The translations under genes were made by a program, and so were the position numbers. DNA of 64,000 nucleotides, taken from positions 63,360,911 to 63,424,910 of the forward strand of contig OX419760.1 in NCBI GenBank assembly GCA_948567375.1, given 5' to 3'. Shown here piece by piece: positions 12,877 to 24,502 of this stretch. The DNA is from Lunularia cruciata (taxonomy: Eukaryota > Streptophyta > Marchantiopsida > Lunulariales > Lunulariaceae). The stretch's first letter is position 1, and every line of letters starts with the position of its first letter. The notes under the pieces were generated by a model. The model ran no database searches. It saw only the letters and a program-made list of their open reading frames with translations, and had not been told where the DNA came from.

Positions 12877-15800
12877 ATGGTATCAAAGCAAGTGTTTTAG
12901 TCCAAGAGAGTGGATCACCCCTCTTGGAAGAATGCGAACTATTGAAACTAAGTAATTTGAGGTGGAGAACATAGAGTAATTGCTAGACTTAAGAAGGACT
13001 TTGGAGAGCGGATGGGATGGATACACCGGGAAGAAAATTTCCCACACCTAGATTTCCATTCTTGAATCCATTCCACATCAAGGGTATGTACATCCAGTGT
13101 GAGCAAATGAGAGTATCATTAGTTTATCACTTTGGAGCAGAGTTCATGGACAAGGTGATGAACTCACCAAACCTGGTGATTCTACCTATGGTGGTATATG
13201 CCAGAGAGTGGGATTTGACAATATATATTCTCTTATGATGTTATGGATGTGAATGCCCCAAATCCTCTCCCTTTCAACACTCAAGTAGAAATTCATTATG
13301 TAGTGAGACCAAAAATGATGTTTAGAGATTTTGTGGTTAGGAATTTTGGTGAGGAGTATTATCAACAAGTGATAGCTTCTAAGGTCCCAATAGTAGTTCC
13401 AATAGTTCATGTGCTTTCCAGAGTGATCATATTGACTCTGTATAGAAGTAGACATTAGCAATTGAGTGTTGCAGGAACCATGGATCCACAATTGCAAGAG
13501 CTGGTGCAAGGAATGCAAGGGATGTTGAATGAATTTCAAGAGATTAAGATGACCATGGAGACATTACAAAGTCAAGTGCAGATCCTCAAGAATGATCAAG
13601 CAATGCAAGAAGAAGAGCCATCTCAAAACCCAATACATGTGACTGAAATACTTGGAGAGGTACCCGTGCGTATGAACCCTGTCAATGATGAAGCCACATT
13701 GCTATTCCGGATGAAGAAGACCTACAACATTGAGCCTTACAAGGGGCAACATATGATGATTGTAGTGAAAAATTGGATCTTGAGAATGAATTGATATTTT
13801 TGATTGTTCTTAATAGAGATCATAGAGCATGCTACAGGCATGTTTGCATGTGGGTACTTGACCGATAAAGCCTTTACATGGTATGATACTTGGAAACAAT
13901 CCATGTTGGCAGGGAGAAGGAAGGTCACGTGGATAGCAATGCAATAAGGATTGCTAAACAATGTCCAATCAGTAGATTTTGTGCAAATGATCCAAATCCA
14001 ACTATGGGGATTAAGATAGTAGAACAACATACAAGAGTATGTGGAGGTATTTCTGGATCTACAAGTCGTAATAACTAACATGAGTCCAACAAAGGCTCTC
14101 GATAATTTCAAATGAGGGTTGAAGGAGCGGATTTGCCAAGAAGTCATGGTGCAAAATCCTCGCATAGTATTTGAAGCCATTGCTTGTGCACAAAGAATAG
14201 CAAGAGCATTAGATGGAGGTGAAGGAGTAGTTCCACCTCAACATTATTGGGCAAAAATGCTACACATGGGTAGACCAGTACCAATAGAATTGTGCAACCT
14301 TTGATTTCAAGATCAAGGAGCATGACTACTTCAAGGAGAGCGTGGACAAGTAGAAGAACAAAGAGATGGAATCCCACGAGGAGAATGAACTCAAGGAAAA
14401 CACACCATTTTTACAATTGTGGCCATATTGGGCACATATCTACCAACTGTCACACTCATTTCTTTAGAGGCCCTCGGTCTTCAAACAGGCAATCTTTGAA
14501 CAACATAGAGAGGCGCACTAAAGAGGAGGAGGTGGAAATCACTTTGGAAAATGAAGATTGCCAGTAAATGTACCTCACTACCTTACTAGATCAATAAGGA
14601 AGTAGAGAAGCAAGGGAAGGAAGAAGACAAATGCGCAAAGGTCCCAAAAGGCAACCTCACAATTGATTGTTGTGAATGGAGTCCTAGAAGGCAATCAAGT
14701 GAGAGTATTAATAGATTTGAGAGCAATAAAGAATTTCTTGTCTCACTTTGTTGCAATAAGATTAGGAATGGATCTAGAGAGAGATGAGAGTGAAGAAGTA
14801 GAGTTACCTAATGGGCAAACAGAGAGGATTGAATCATTACCCAAATAGGTAACACTCTCTATAGGAGGATATCAAGAAGTAATTGAGTGGTGAGTGATAC
14901 AATTAGCTCATTATGATGTAATCTTAGGCATGCCATGGATGGAGTATTACAACCCTATGGTAGATTGGAGGAAGAAAGTAATAAGAACCCACCAATGGTC
15001 AATCATTAGGGTTAAAAAAAATCACACAAGCAAGAGCTGCCTCTATATGTCATAGGGATGACAACTATTTGTAAGACTGATAGATGTTTCATGGGTCTAA
15101 TAAGAGAAGTCCAGAGTGCACAACTTGATGGACATCCACCAAAGTGTGGATGAATTTCAAGATGTCTTTCTCGATGATCTACCCTCAAGATTACTACCAA
15201 AAAGGAGAGTAGATCATAAAATTGAGACACTCCCATCGAAGACACCTCCTTGTAAGGCCCCATATCGCCTATCACCTCATGAGTTGGAGGAGTGTAAGAC
15301 TCAAATTAAGGAGATGTTGCATAAAGGGTTCATCCAACCTAGCATATCACCATATGGGGCTCCTATCTTGTTTGTGAAGAAGAAAGACGATATAATGCGC
15401 ATGTGCATTGACTATCAAGGCCTCAATCAGCAAACAATGAAAAACAAATACCCCTTACCTTGCATGGATGACCTATTTGATCAACTCCATGGAGCAAGAT
15501 ACTTCACCAAATTGGACTTGCAAAGTGGTTACAATCAAATCTGAATTGCAGAGGAGGATGTGTACAAAACTTCCTTTCGAACCAAGTATGGCCACTTCAA
15601 GTATCTGGTGATGCCTTTTGGCCTCACCAATGCACTTGCCACTTTTATGAGTCTAATGAATGACATATTTTGTCCATATTTAGATAAGTCTATTATCATC
15701 TTCTTGGTTAACATCTTAGTATACAATGGCATGATGACGGAACACAAACAACATCTACGAGAAGTCCTCCAAATTCTAAGACAGAATTGATTGTATACCA

Positions 15801-17985
15801 AAATCTCAAAGTGCAAGTTTTGCAAGTCTGAAGTAGACTACTTAGGATATAGAGTAAGTGCAGAGGACATTCAAGTATTGACGGATAAAATTGAGGTCAT
15901 TCAAAAATGGAATGCCCCAAAAGATCAAACTCAACTCAAGAGCTTCTTGAGGTTGATGAGATTCTATCGTAGATTTTTCAAGGACTTCTCCAAGGTTGCA
16001 TAGCCTTTAATAGCACTACTTGGCAAGGAGAAGAAGTGGACATGGGGAACCGCACAAGAGTTGGCCTTTCAAGAATTGAAAGCCGCCTTGCTACATGCAC
16101 CAATCTTGAAGTGGTATGACCCAAAACGTCCAATCAAGTTGGCTATAGATGCATCAAGCGTAGCAATAGGAGCAGTCCTACAACAAGAGTGGCATGACGG
16201 ATGGCATCGAATTGCATGTTTCTCTCAAAATTTGTTACTGGCAGAGCGCAACTACCACACCGCAAAACAAGAAGAGCTGGACATTGCTCTTGCAACCAAG
16301 CATTGGAAGCATTATCTGGGTGAGAAGGCATTTGTAGTAGAGATAGACCATAAACATCTAGTCTACCTCAAGATACAAAAGGATCTCTCTCATCACCAGA
16401 TTTGGTGGGTATAGTGGTGACAATGCTTCAACATGACAATCACGTATGTGGAAGGTAAGAAGCAACTTGCAGATGCATTCACTCGCATGCCAATGGCAAA
16501 CAACTTGGTGGTAGAGGTTAAAATTAACCCTGAATTCTGGCAAGAGATTTTGGCTACTACAAAAAATGATCCACAGATTGTAGAGGCACAATCAAAGGCG
16601 TCACCAACACCCAAGGACTCACCTTTCTTGATGGCAGATTATGGATCCCAAGTGTCCTAGAATTATGCACTACCATTCTAGCAGAATGTCATGATTCAGC
16701 CATTGCAGGTCATGTCGGAGTGGACAAGACCTTGGATGCAGTCCAACGCCATTACTATTGGACCAAGATGAGCAACAATGTGATGGACTATGTGCGTAGC
16801 TGCCTACTTTGTCAATAGAACAAAGCTTCTAATCAAGCTCTTACAAGGCTCCTTCAACCTTTCCCCACTCCTACCCAACATTGGGAACAAGTGAGTATGG
16901 ATCTCGTCTATGAATTACCCAAGACCACCTCAGGGTTTGACTCCATTGTGGTCTTTGTGGACTGGCTCAGCAAAATGATTCATGTATGCCCTACCACCAA
17001 GGATGTGACCGCTCCACAACTAGCTCAATTATACTTAGATGCAGTCTTCTCTCACCATAGCTTGTCTCGAGTACTCATCACCGACAGAGGCACTTAATTT
17101 ACTGGTTTGTTTTGTCAAACACTCTTTGGTTTCTTCAAAACCAAGTTGGCCATGTCTATAGCTTACCTCCACAAATAGATGGACAAACAGAGCGGGCTAA
17201 TCGCACTATTGAAGACATGTTATGCGGTTTCACCTTAGAAGAGCAAGAGAGGTGGGACACCCTACTCCCATTGGTGGAATTTGCTTACAACAATTCAATG
17301 AATGCATCCACTCAGGTCACTCCATTCTTCCTCATGTATGGTTAACATCCCTTCACACCTTCTAGCTTGATGAAGATCTGTCCGGTGGCTACCAAGGTCA
17401 ACACAATCAACACATTTGTTTCTAGAATCCAACAAGGTGTAGAGAGTGCCAAGCACAAATTATAGATTGTGCAAAATTGACAAAAGAAATATGTTGATGC
17501 ACACCATAGGCACATGGAGTTCAATGTTGGAGATCAGGTGTAGCTATCGATAACCAACCTCACATTAGTTGAACCTCGTAAGCTAAGACCTCATTTTATT
17601 AGGCCTTTCTTGATTCTTTGTTGAGTCGGCACTGTGGCCTATCACCTCAAGCTACCACCACACATGAAGATCTATTTAGTGTTCCATGTTTCACTACTAT
17701 GCAGATATGCTCCCCGATCAATCCAATGTCATTCCACACAGAACATTTGACCTTGTCTGACACTCATTGATGGCATGGAGGAATATGAAGTGAAGCATAT
17801 TCTCCAAAAATGCATATGTGGTACTTGCCATCCGTGGGTGGACTATCTAGTATAGTGGAAATGTTACCCTCTCTATGAAGCAATTTGGGAGCATATTGCC
17901 AATTTGACACATGCCTCGGTGTTGGTGCAAGCATTTGAGCAACAATTGTACAATAAGGATGTTGCGTCTTAAAAGGAGTGAGGTC

Positions 17986-18878
17986 TGTAATACCAAGAGC
18001 TAGCCATATGATCTAGATATGAAATTTGATTTGGTAATATCTGGAATGATGTTATACATGATGGTCAAAATAGATCAGATAGAAGTATCACCAAAAGAGT
18101 ACTCTACCAATAAGACAAAAACCAAAATAGACTTGAAAACCTTAGAACAAATAGCTAAACATATGATTAAAAGGTGAGAATTAGTTTGGTAACATCTGGA
18201 TAGATGTTATTTGTGATGGTCAAAATAGATTAGATAAAAGTATCATCAAAAGAATACTTCTATTAATAGAGCAGAAACCAAAATAGACTTGAAAACCTTA
18301 GAATCATATGATTTAAAGGTGAGAATTGGTTTGGTAACATCTGGATGGATGTTATACATGATGGACTAAACAGATCAGAAAGAGGTATCACCAAAATTGG
18401 ACTTCTAATAGAGTAGGAACCAAAATATACCTAAAATCCTTAAAGGCAATTTTGGAAGCCTAAATGGATGAATTAGGCCTCAAAAATGTGCAAAATCCCC
18501 CCCCCAATGGAGGAAATGCTGGCCTTCCCTCCCCCTTGCTTTGTCTTGTTGAGAGCTTTCCAATGGTACCTCACCCACGTGATTCTGAGATGCTTATAGG
18601 AAGATTCCATAATAGATTCCCTAAAAGATTCCCTTCAGTCAAAGTTTGTTTGACCAACCAGATAGGACCAGGACCAACATGTCACCCATCCAAGTAAGTA
18701 ATCCAAGGGTGGAGATTGCTGACATGTCACCTAATCTGTGTGCCTAATCCTATGGTGGAGCTTCCTTGGAGGAGATCCTCTTTGTCTATATAATTAAGAG
18801 AAGGTGCTCCTTTGGGGCATCAGATGATTGAGTGTGAAATTTGTGTTTTCTCTCTTCTCTTGTCCTCAGAGTATTACA
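17986..18878 (+). repeat. 3' LTR of family A element
   Basis: Starts TGTAATACCAAGAG after the purine tract aaaaggagtgagg and ends GTATTACA. It is longer than the 5' LTR because it has three copies of the internal unit instead of two. Confidence 0.9.
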
Positions 18879-19218
18879 CTATGTCAACAAAAAATTCAAG
18901 CTCTCATATGACTCTTTCAACCTCATCCTACTATACAATGTTGGGACTAGGTCAACATGGATTTAGTTTGTGAATTGTCCAAGACCACCTCAAGCTTTGA
19001 CTCCATTATAGTCTTTGAAGTCTAACTTAGCAAAATGATCCATATGAGTCCTACAATGAAGGACGTGGTTATTCCACAATTAGTACAATGTACTTAGCTA
19101 CGGTCTTTTCTCACCATGGCTTATCTCGAGTGTTGATCATTGATTGAAGTACTCAATTCACTAGTTTGTTTTGAAGAACACTCTTTGGCGTCTTCAAAAC
19201 CAAACTTGTCATGTCCAT

Positions 19219-19221
<3 letters not shown>
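18879..19221 (+). mobile_element. Old Ty3/gypsy family A fragment, right part
   Basis: Resumes the interrupted element exactly after the duplicated CTATG. It parallels the integrase region of the inserted copy (compare 18950-19215 with 16880-17155). It ends at an AT microsatellite (19222-19250). Confidence 0.8.

Positions 19222-19250
<29 letters not shown>
19222..19250. repeat. (AT)n microsatellite
   Basis: Short pure AT dinucleotide run that terminates the recognisable integrase homology of the older family A fragment. Confidence 0.95.
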
Positions 19251-19252
<2 letters not shown>

Positions 19253-21176
19253 CTTGGTACTCCTCGCAATTGCTCTACTATGGCTTGAAGGTTTTGGATT
19301 TAGCACATCATAGCCTTGATTCCTATTGAACACTCTTGTACAATCACCAATTTTGGACCTAAAGTCTTTGGAGCTATACTTAAAGTGATGTTGCTAGATA
19401 ATATATGATAGGGCTAAAAAATAGTAAAGCAATACAAGTAGGAACTTGAGACAATGATTTTGTCCATAGATCTATATGTATAAACTTTGAAGGTCTTGTT
19501 TGCTACAAGGCAAAAGTGAGAGTGTAGTAGGGTACCTTTAAACTATCTCGCATTGATTATTATCCTTGTGGAAAGGCTCTAATTTAGACCTTACTATGGC
19601 TTTTCTATCAATCCAAAGCTGATTCTGGGTTTCAAATATTACCTTGGTTAACCAAAATATTATAAGATTGTCAAGTTCTATGATTTGCAATTGTAGATCT
19701 AAATGCATTTTAAGTATATATTTATCTTGCATTGTAAGTATTACTACCATATGTGATATATTAAGTTTACACTTCTTCAATTAGAAATGAGGAAATAAAG
19801 CCATAAATTACAAGCATAATTAGAGTATCTTGCATATTTGTAGTTTACCCTATGATCTCAAAGAGAAGCACCAAGATTAGAAAATTGAAAGGTGGTACAA
19901 TGCCCTTAATAGACCTATAGGGGAATAAATCCTTAAATCCATATGCAATTTTGTCCAATCCCTTGTGAGGATATAATAAAACTTATATATTATCAAACTC
20001 AAGAGGATTATTAACCATGCCAATAGTTGTGATTTTTGATGTGACTACTCTATAGCTCCAAATTTGGCCACATTAATCTAATATTACATAAAACTATTGT
20101 AGCCTTACTAGTCCACTTACCTTTCCACTAGCCAAGCCTTTTCTTGTATAAAGCTTGGAATGGAGTCCTAATGAACTAGGATGACTACATGATAGATGTT
20201 TGCATGGGGCTACATGATGATACAAAGTTAGACTACAAAGTTACTTTATTATTTGCCTAGGTAGTTTTATATATTATCTAAGTTGGAAAGAGACTAAATA
20301 GAAGATGAGACTATAACCTTCTTGTAATCTTAAACCATAGCCAAGAAGAAGAAGGCATGGATAAATCATTGTGTTTTGGAGATAGAAAGAGTTGCTATAA
20401 CAATGAAATAACTTCCTAGGTAGTCCTATTTGAGATAACCCCTCCACTTGGTTTGGCTGCTAACTTATAGCACTTAGAAAAGAAACTCCAAAAGTTTTAG
20501 TGCAAGCTACAAGGGAGTGAGTAACTCAAGGAAAGAGGAAAATGCCTGCCACATTTAGATCTACATAATGCTTAAACCATAGATACTCTAAAATGCAACA
20601 TAAATAAATACTTAAAATGCAAGATACTCTAATCATGCTTGTAATTTATGGCTTGATATCCTCCATTCTAATTGAAAAAGTGTAAACTAAATATATCATA
20701 TATGGTAGTAAAATTGAAGTTATTTAAACCCTCTCAAGTAATTCATCCTAGTCTAAGTCAAATATACAAAGGGCAACTATTGCATTTACTATTATGTAGG
20801 TGTATCTCAATCAAGAGCTCCATTTCAATTCATTACTGCTTTTGAAGAGTTTGACATTGCTACTAACAAGAATCACTCACATTCTCATGCTCTAATTTCC
20901 ACACTTGATAATCATATAGACCACAACCCCAAATTGAATGCACTCAATCCCTTGCTAGCCTTGCAAACTCCAAACAACTTGAACAAATTGTAAAATGATA
21001 ATCTTTATAAAACTTATGTTTTATTCTCACTCGACCTTTAATCCCTCTTAGCAAAGGAACCTCCCTTATATTTCATCTTGCACCTACAATAGTTATCTAT
21101 CATTTAAGAGGTCTAATGGGTCTTAATTCAAATCTATTTTGGAGAAAAAAAGTTTGTCTTTTGGTCTCGATGTTTA

Positions 21177-21255
<79 letters not shown>

Positions 21256-23490
21256 TTTGCACACTTAGAACTCCTTTATTTGCCTCTTAGTCTTGTCATC
21301 AAAGTTACATATCCATAGTGTTATCTTGTATAAAATTTGGCTTTAAGAAGTTCAACCTCAGGTGCAACATAAGGAACTTCAATGGAAAGAGGTTTGTAAT
21401 TACAAAATTTATGCATGTAGTTTTACCACTAATCAAACATGTAATACTATTTGTACCTCTCATTCACTACTCCTTTGAAAAAGTGTCATTTCTTCAGAAT
21501 TTAATGTCTTCCAAGTCAAGATTTTGGATACGAGTGTAGTCTTTTGTTGAGTTTACATGGCCATATGTTTGCATCTTCTAGCCACTTTAGGTCTAGAGTT
21601 CAAACTTCTTGCATTTGTGATTTTAAGTATGTAAATATTCTAGAGTAGAATGAATAAAATTGAAAATTTGAGGTATCAAATTTATTTTTCATAACGTTTA
21701 ATTGAGTTGATTTATCTAAGTATAAAGGTTATACCTAATAGAATAGAAGAAGACAAACAAGAACACTAATAAGTAATATTAGAGTTCCATATTATAAAAT
21801 AGTTTTATATTATAATTTTAGTCTAATTTATTAAATTCATAAGATCATTGTTCAAAAGATTCTTAATTACTATATTTCTAACGTAATGACTACATATTCT
21901 TCCTTGTTAATTATAAACCATACATTAAACTACTTCTAATTAACAAACTCAACTTTCATTTCAAAAATGTTTGTTTTACAAGATTTGTGATCTAATCTAG
22001 TAAGAAAAGAGAAGAAAAAGTAAGGAGCAGAAATAAGACCCCATGGAAAGGTTTTATCTAACAAAATAAATAAAAGAGTGTAGGTTTCTAAATACAACAT
22101 TATATAGCACCATAACAACTCTTCCATGTCAAATTTTGTTTGTTCTTGTTTATTTTCTTTGACCCGTAAATATGCATATTAAAATACTTAACTTACATTA
22201 TCATCTTATAAAATATACTCTATTAACTATATACAAAATCCAAAGATTTACCCATTATCATTATCACTGTTTTGTAATTACTGCACAAATAAAAATGCAA
22301 AAGAAGTGCTCATAAATCAATTAGAGGTAAAGTAACATAAATGAAATGGTTGATTAATATTTATTTTTAATGTCATAGTTAGAAATGACCGCATTAAACC
22401 ATAAAATAAATAAATAAATAAATAAAAGGAATCCTATAATAAAACATAAATTATATAATAATTTTATTTATTTATTTATTTGATGATATTGTAATCTACA
22501 TTTTTTTTCTAATAGTAAATATCTATAATAAGAGAGAGAGAGAGAGAGATATATATATATATATACTTAATTGTTTTAGTCATTATTAGGAATTTATATT
22601 ATAGCCTATCTTTTTCCATTGCCACCCATGATATTGCAAATATGATATTGTCTCTATATACTTATATAACCATATTGTATTATAATTCTCAAAAATTTAG
22701 TAGATTCAATCAAAGGTTATGGGTGGCTAAAACAACATTCTTAAATTTCAATGGGTAATTTTTAATTTGAGCTTATAATACATATGGCACAAATATATGC
22801 TAAAGCTACATTGATCTTTAACTAGGAAAACTAAGAAGATAGTTAATACATATGTATTTGAGTAAATATTCTCAATTTGAATGGAAATCCTTTCCTCTTT
22901 TATAAAATAATAGCATGTAGGAGGATAGATATTATAATTCCTAAATTATTTTAGTATTTTCACCATATAAATAATTATAAAATTGTATCTTTTGAATAAA
23001 AAACATTTTCTTCTTATTTCTAAATACTTCATTGGTTTGTGCATTCTCAATCTTTAGTTTTAAGAGATAAAGACAAATTTCAAGTTTATATGAATTTTTA
23101 TCATAAGTTGAGTTTGTGCAATTTTTGTTTAATATAATGATGAAATATATATGCCATATTTTGAAAAAATGAATAGATGTTGAAAAAGTAGATAATTATA
23201 TAAACATCCAAAACATAAAAGTGCTTTATAAATAAATAAATAAATAAATAAATATTAAAAAAATCCAAATCAAATCAATCCCTCGCCAAATCAATCAATC
23301 CAAATCAATCCTCTTTCTCTAACATACCTCCGAGTCTTTTGCCAAATCTATACCTTCAAATTAAGATAGTATTTCCAACTCATGGAATGGTGAACTCCAA
23401 ATCCCTAATTTGAGGAGATGGGTTCCATATACAACTCCAATTTTTCACATAGGCCAAATTTGCAACACCAAATCACCAATTTGACACCTC
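19250..23490. other. AT-rich non-coding stretch with microsatellites
   Basis: Contains (AT)n at 21184-21253, (AG)n(AT)n at 22531-22565 and short TAAA-type runs near 22410 and 23230, plus the inverted repeat near 19.7-20.7 kb. No host gene or transposon protein is recognisable. Confidence 0.6.
19743..20711. repeat. Inverted repeat arms of about 92 bp, 0.8 kb apart
   Basis: 19743-19834 and the reverse complement of 20619-20711 match closely (shared words include agccataaattacaagcat and agagtatcttgca). The interior of about 780 bp has no coding potential I can see. It could be the footprint of a foldback or MITE-like element, or a head-to-head duplicated local sequence. Confidence 0.65.
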
Positions 23491-23499
23491 ACTCTCAAA

Positions 23500-24010
23500 T
23501 TGAACTCTAGAATCAATGAAATTGGATACACACTCCTCAAATTAACCTCAATTTTGGGAAATTTGAGCAATGCTTATGCACATACCATATTGTCAAATCT
23601 CCAGCCAATTCAATAGCACTTTTGTACACGATACACTCAACTAAAATTGAAATTGAGTAACAAAAATCAAAGATAGTAATCATCACACCAAGCTTGGAGA
23701 TATCACCAATACACACAATTCTTACATCCAATTTCTCCACTCACTTCTTCTATATAATTAATCAATCACAACTCAAATCAGATCTCAAATCATAACACTC
23801 AACACTCAATATACATTGTCAACAAGTCTTAATCATATTGTCAAACCACATCCACTCTAGCTAAGAGAATCAAGGTGACATTTGCCGGCCTCTAAACATT
23901 ATAGCCAAGAGCTTAGCATAGAAGAAGTGAGCTCTTTAGAGCTATACTTCATGGTAAACCTCCTCTAGAGTGGCCAAAGAACCCAACCCTAACACTTAGC
24001 TTCAATAGTG
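23500..24010 (-). mobile_element. Old inverted relative of the methyltransferase element's 5' end
   Basis: Read on the minus strand, 24010 towards 23500 follows the terminal repeat and leader of the element at 24054: agagctcacttct, gctcttggctat, agaggccggc, gattctct, then gagtgttgagtg and ggtgatatctccaagcttgg. The match is clear but diverged, so this is an older, truncated copy of a related element lying head-to-head with the younger one. Confidence 0.7.
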
Positions 24011-24053
24011 GAATAAATCAACCTAATACCATATCTAACCACCATTAAGTAGT

Positions 24054-24502
24054 TGTCACGCCATTTGTAGTTCCGCATCTATTTGCTTGGACACTGGAGT
24101 TCCAGTGATAGTAGTTAGAGTGATTCTAGTAGTTTCTCAGGGACTACTTTCCGACAGTCTGATTTGGTGTTTGGAGTACTGACTTCACGGTGGGACCCAC
24201 CGTCACTTTGCACCGTTCGCACCGTCAAGTGTGCCGTCAGCGGGACCGTTAGGGTTCCAGTGCTAGCTCGAGTCCAGGGGGTATAGTTTTGAAGTGAGCT
24301 CCAGAGAGCTCACTTCTCTGATGTTGAGCCTTCGAGTTCTTGGCTATGGTGGACAGAGGCCGGCGAGCGTCACCTGGATTCTCTATGCTTGAGTGGGTGT
24401 GGCTTGACTGTAATCAGTGCTCAATTGTTGGCAGTTTATAGAGTGACAGATCAAGTACTGATCTGAGTTGAGTTGAGTTGAAAGTGTTAAGCAATCTGAT
24501 TA
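24054..24502 (+). repeat. Left terminal repeat (body B) of the methyltransferase element
   Basis: Starts TGTCACGCC and ends CTGATTA. It matches 33003-33452 along its whole length. It lacks the TATA-containing segment of about 105 bp that precedes and follows the right copy. It holds a CpG-bearing dyad (24187-24203) and repeated ccgt words (24200-24250). No TGG-type tRNA primer-binding site is evident just downstream. Confidence 0.9.

Larger units (their letters stand above)
12147..18878 (+). mobile_element. Ty3/gypsy chromovirus-type element (family A), broken
   Basis: The LTRs begin and end with the inverted words TGTAATAC/GTATTACA. The target duplication CTATG is perfect on both sides (12142-12146 and 18879-18883). 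A primer-binding site of the initiator-Met type (tggtatcaaagca) follows the 5' LTR at about 12878, and a purine tract lies just before the 3' LTR. Parts in order: gag (about 13460-14560) with a CCHC knuckle CYNCGHIGHISTNC near 14410; protease-like segment near 14660-14850; reverse transcriptase about 15230-15760; RNase H about 16060-16400; integrase about 16690-17340; and a chromodomain-like end near 17780-17930. The reading frames are interrupted many times (well over ten). LTR divergence of very roughly 8-10% by eye suggests an old insertion. Confidence 0.93.
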
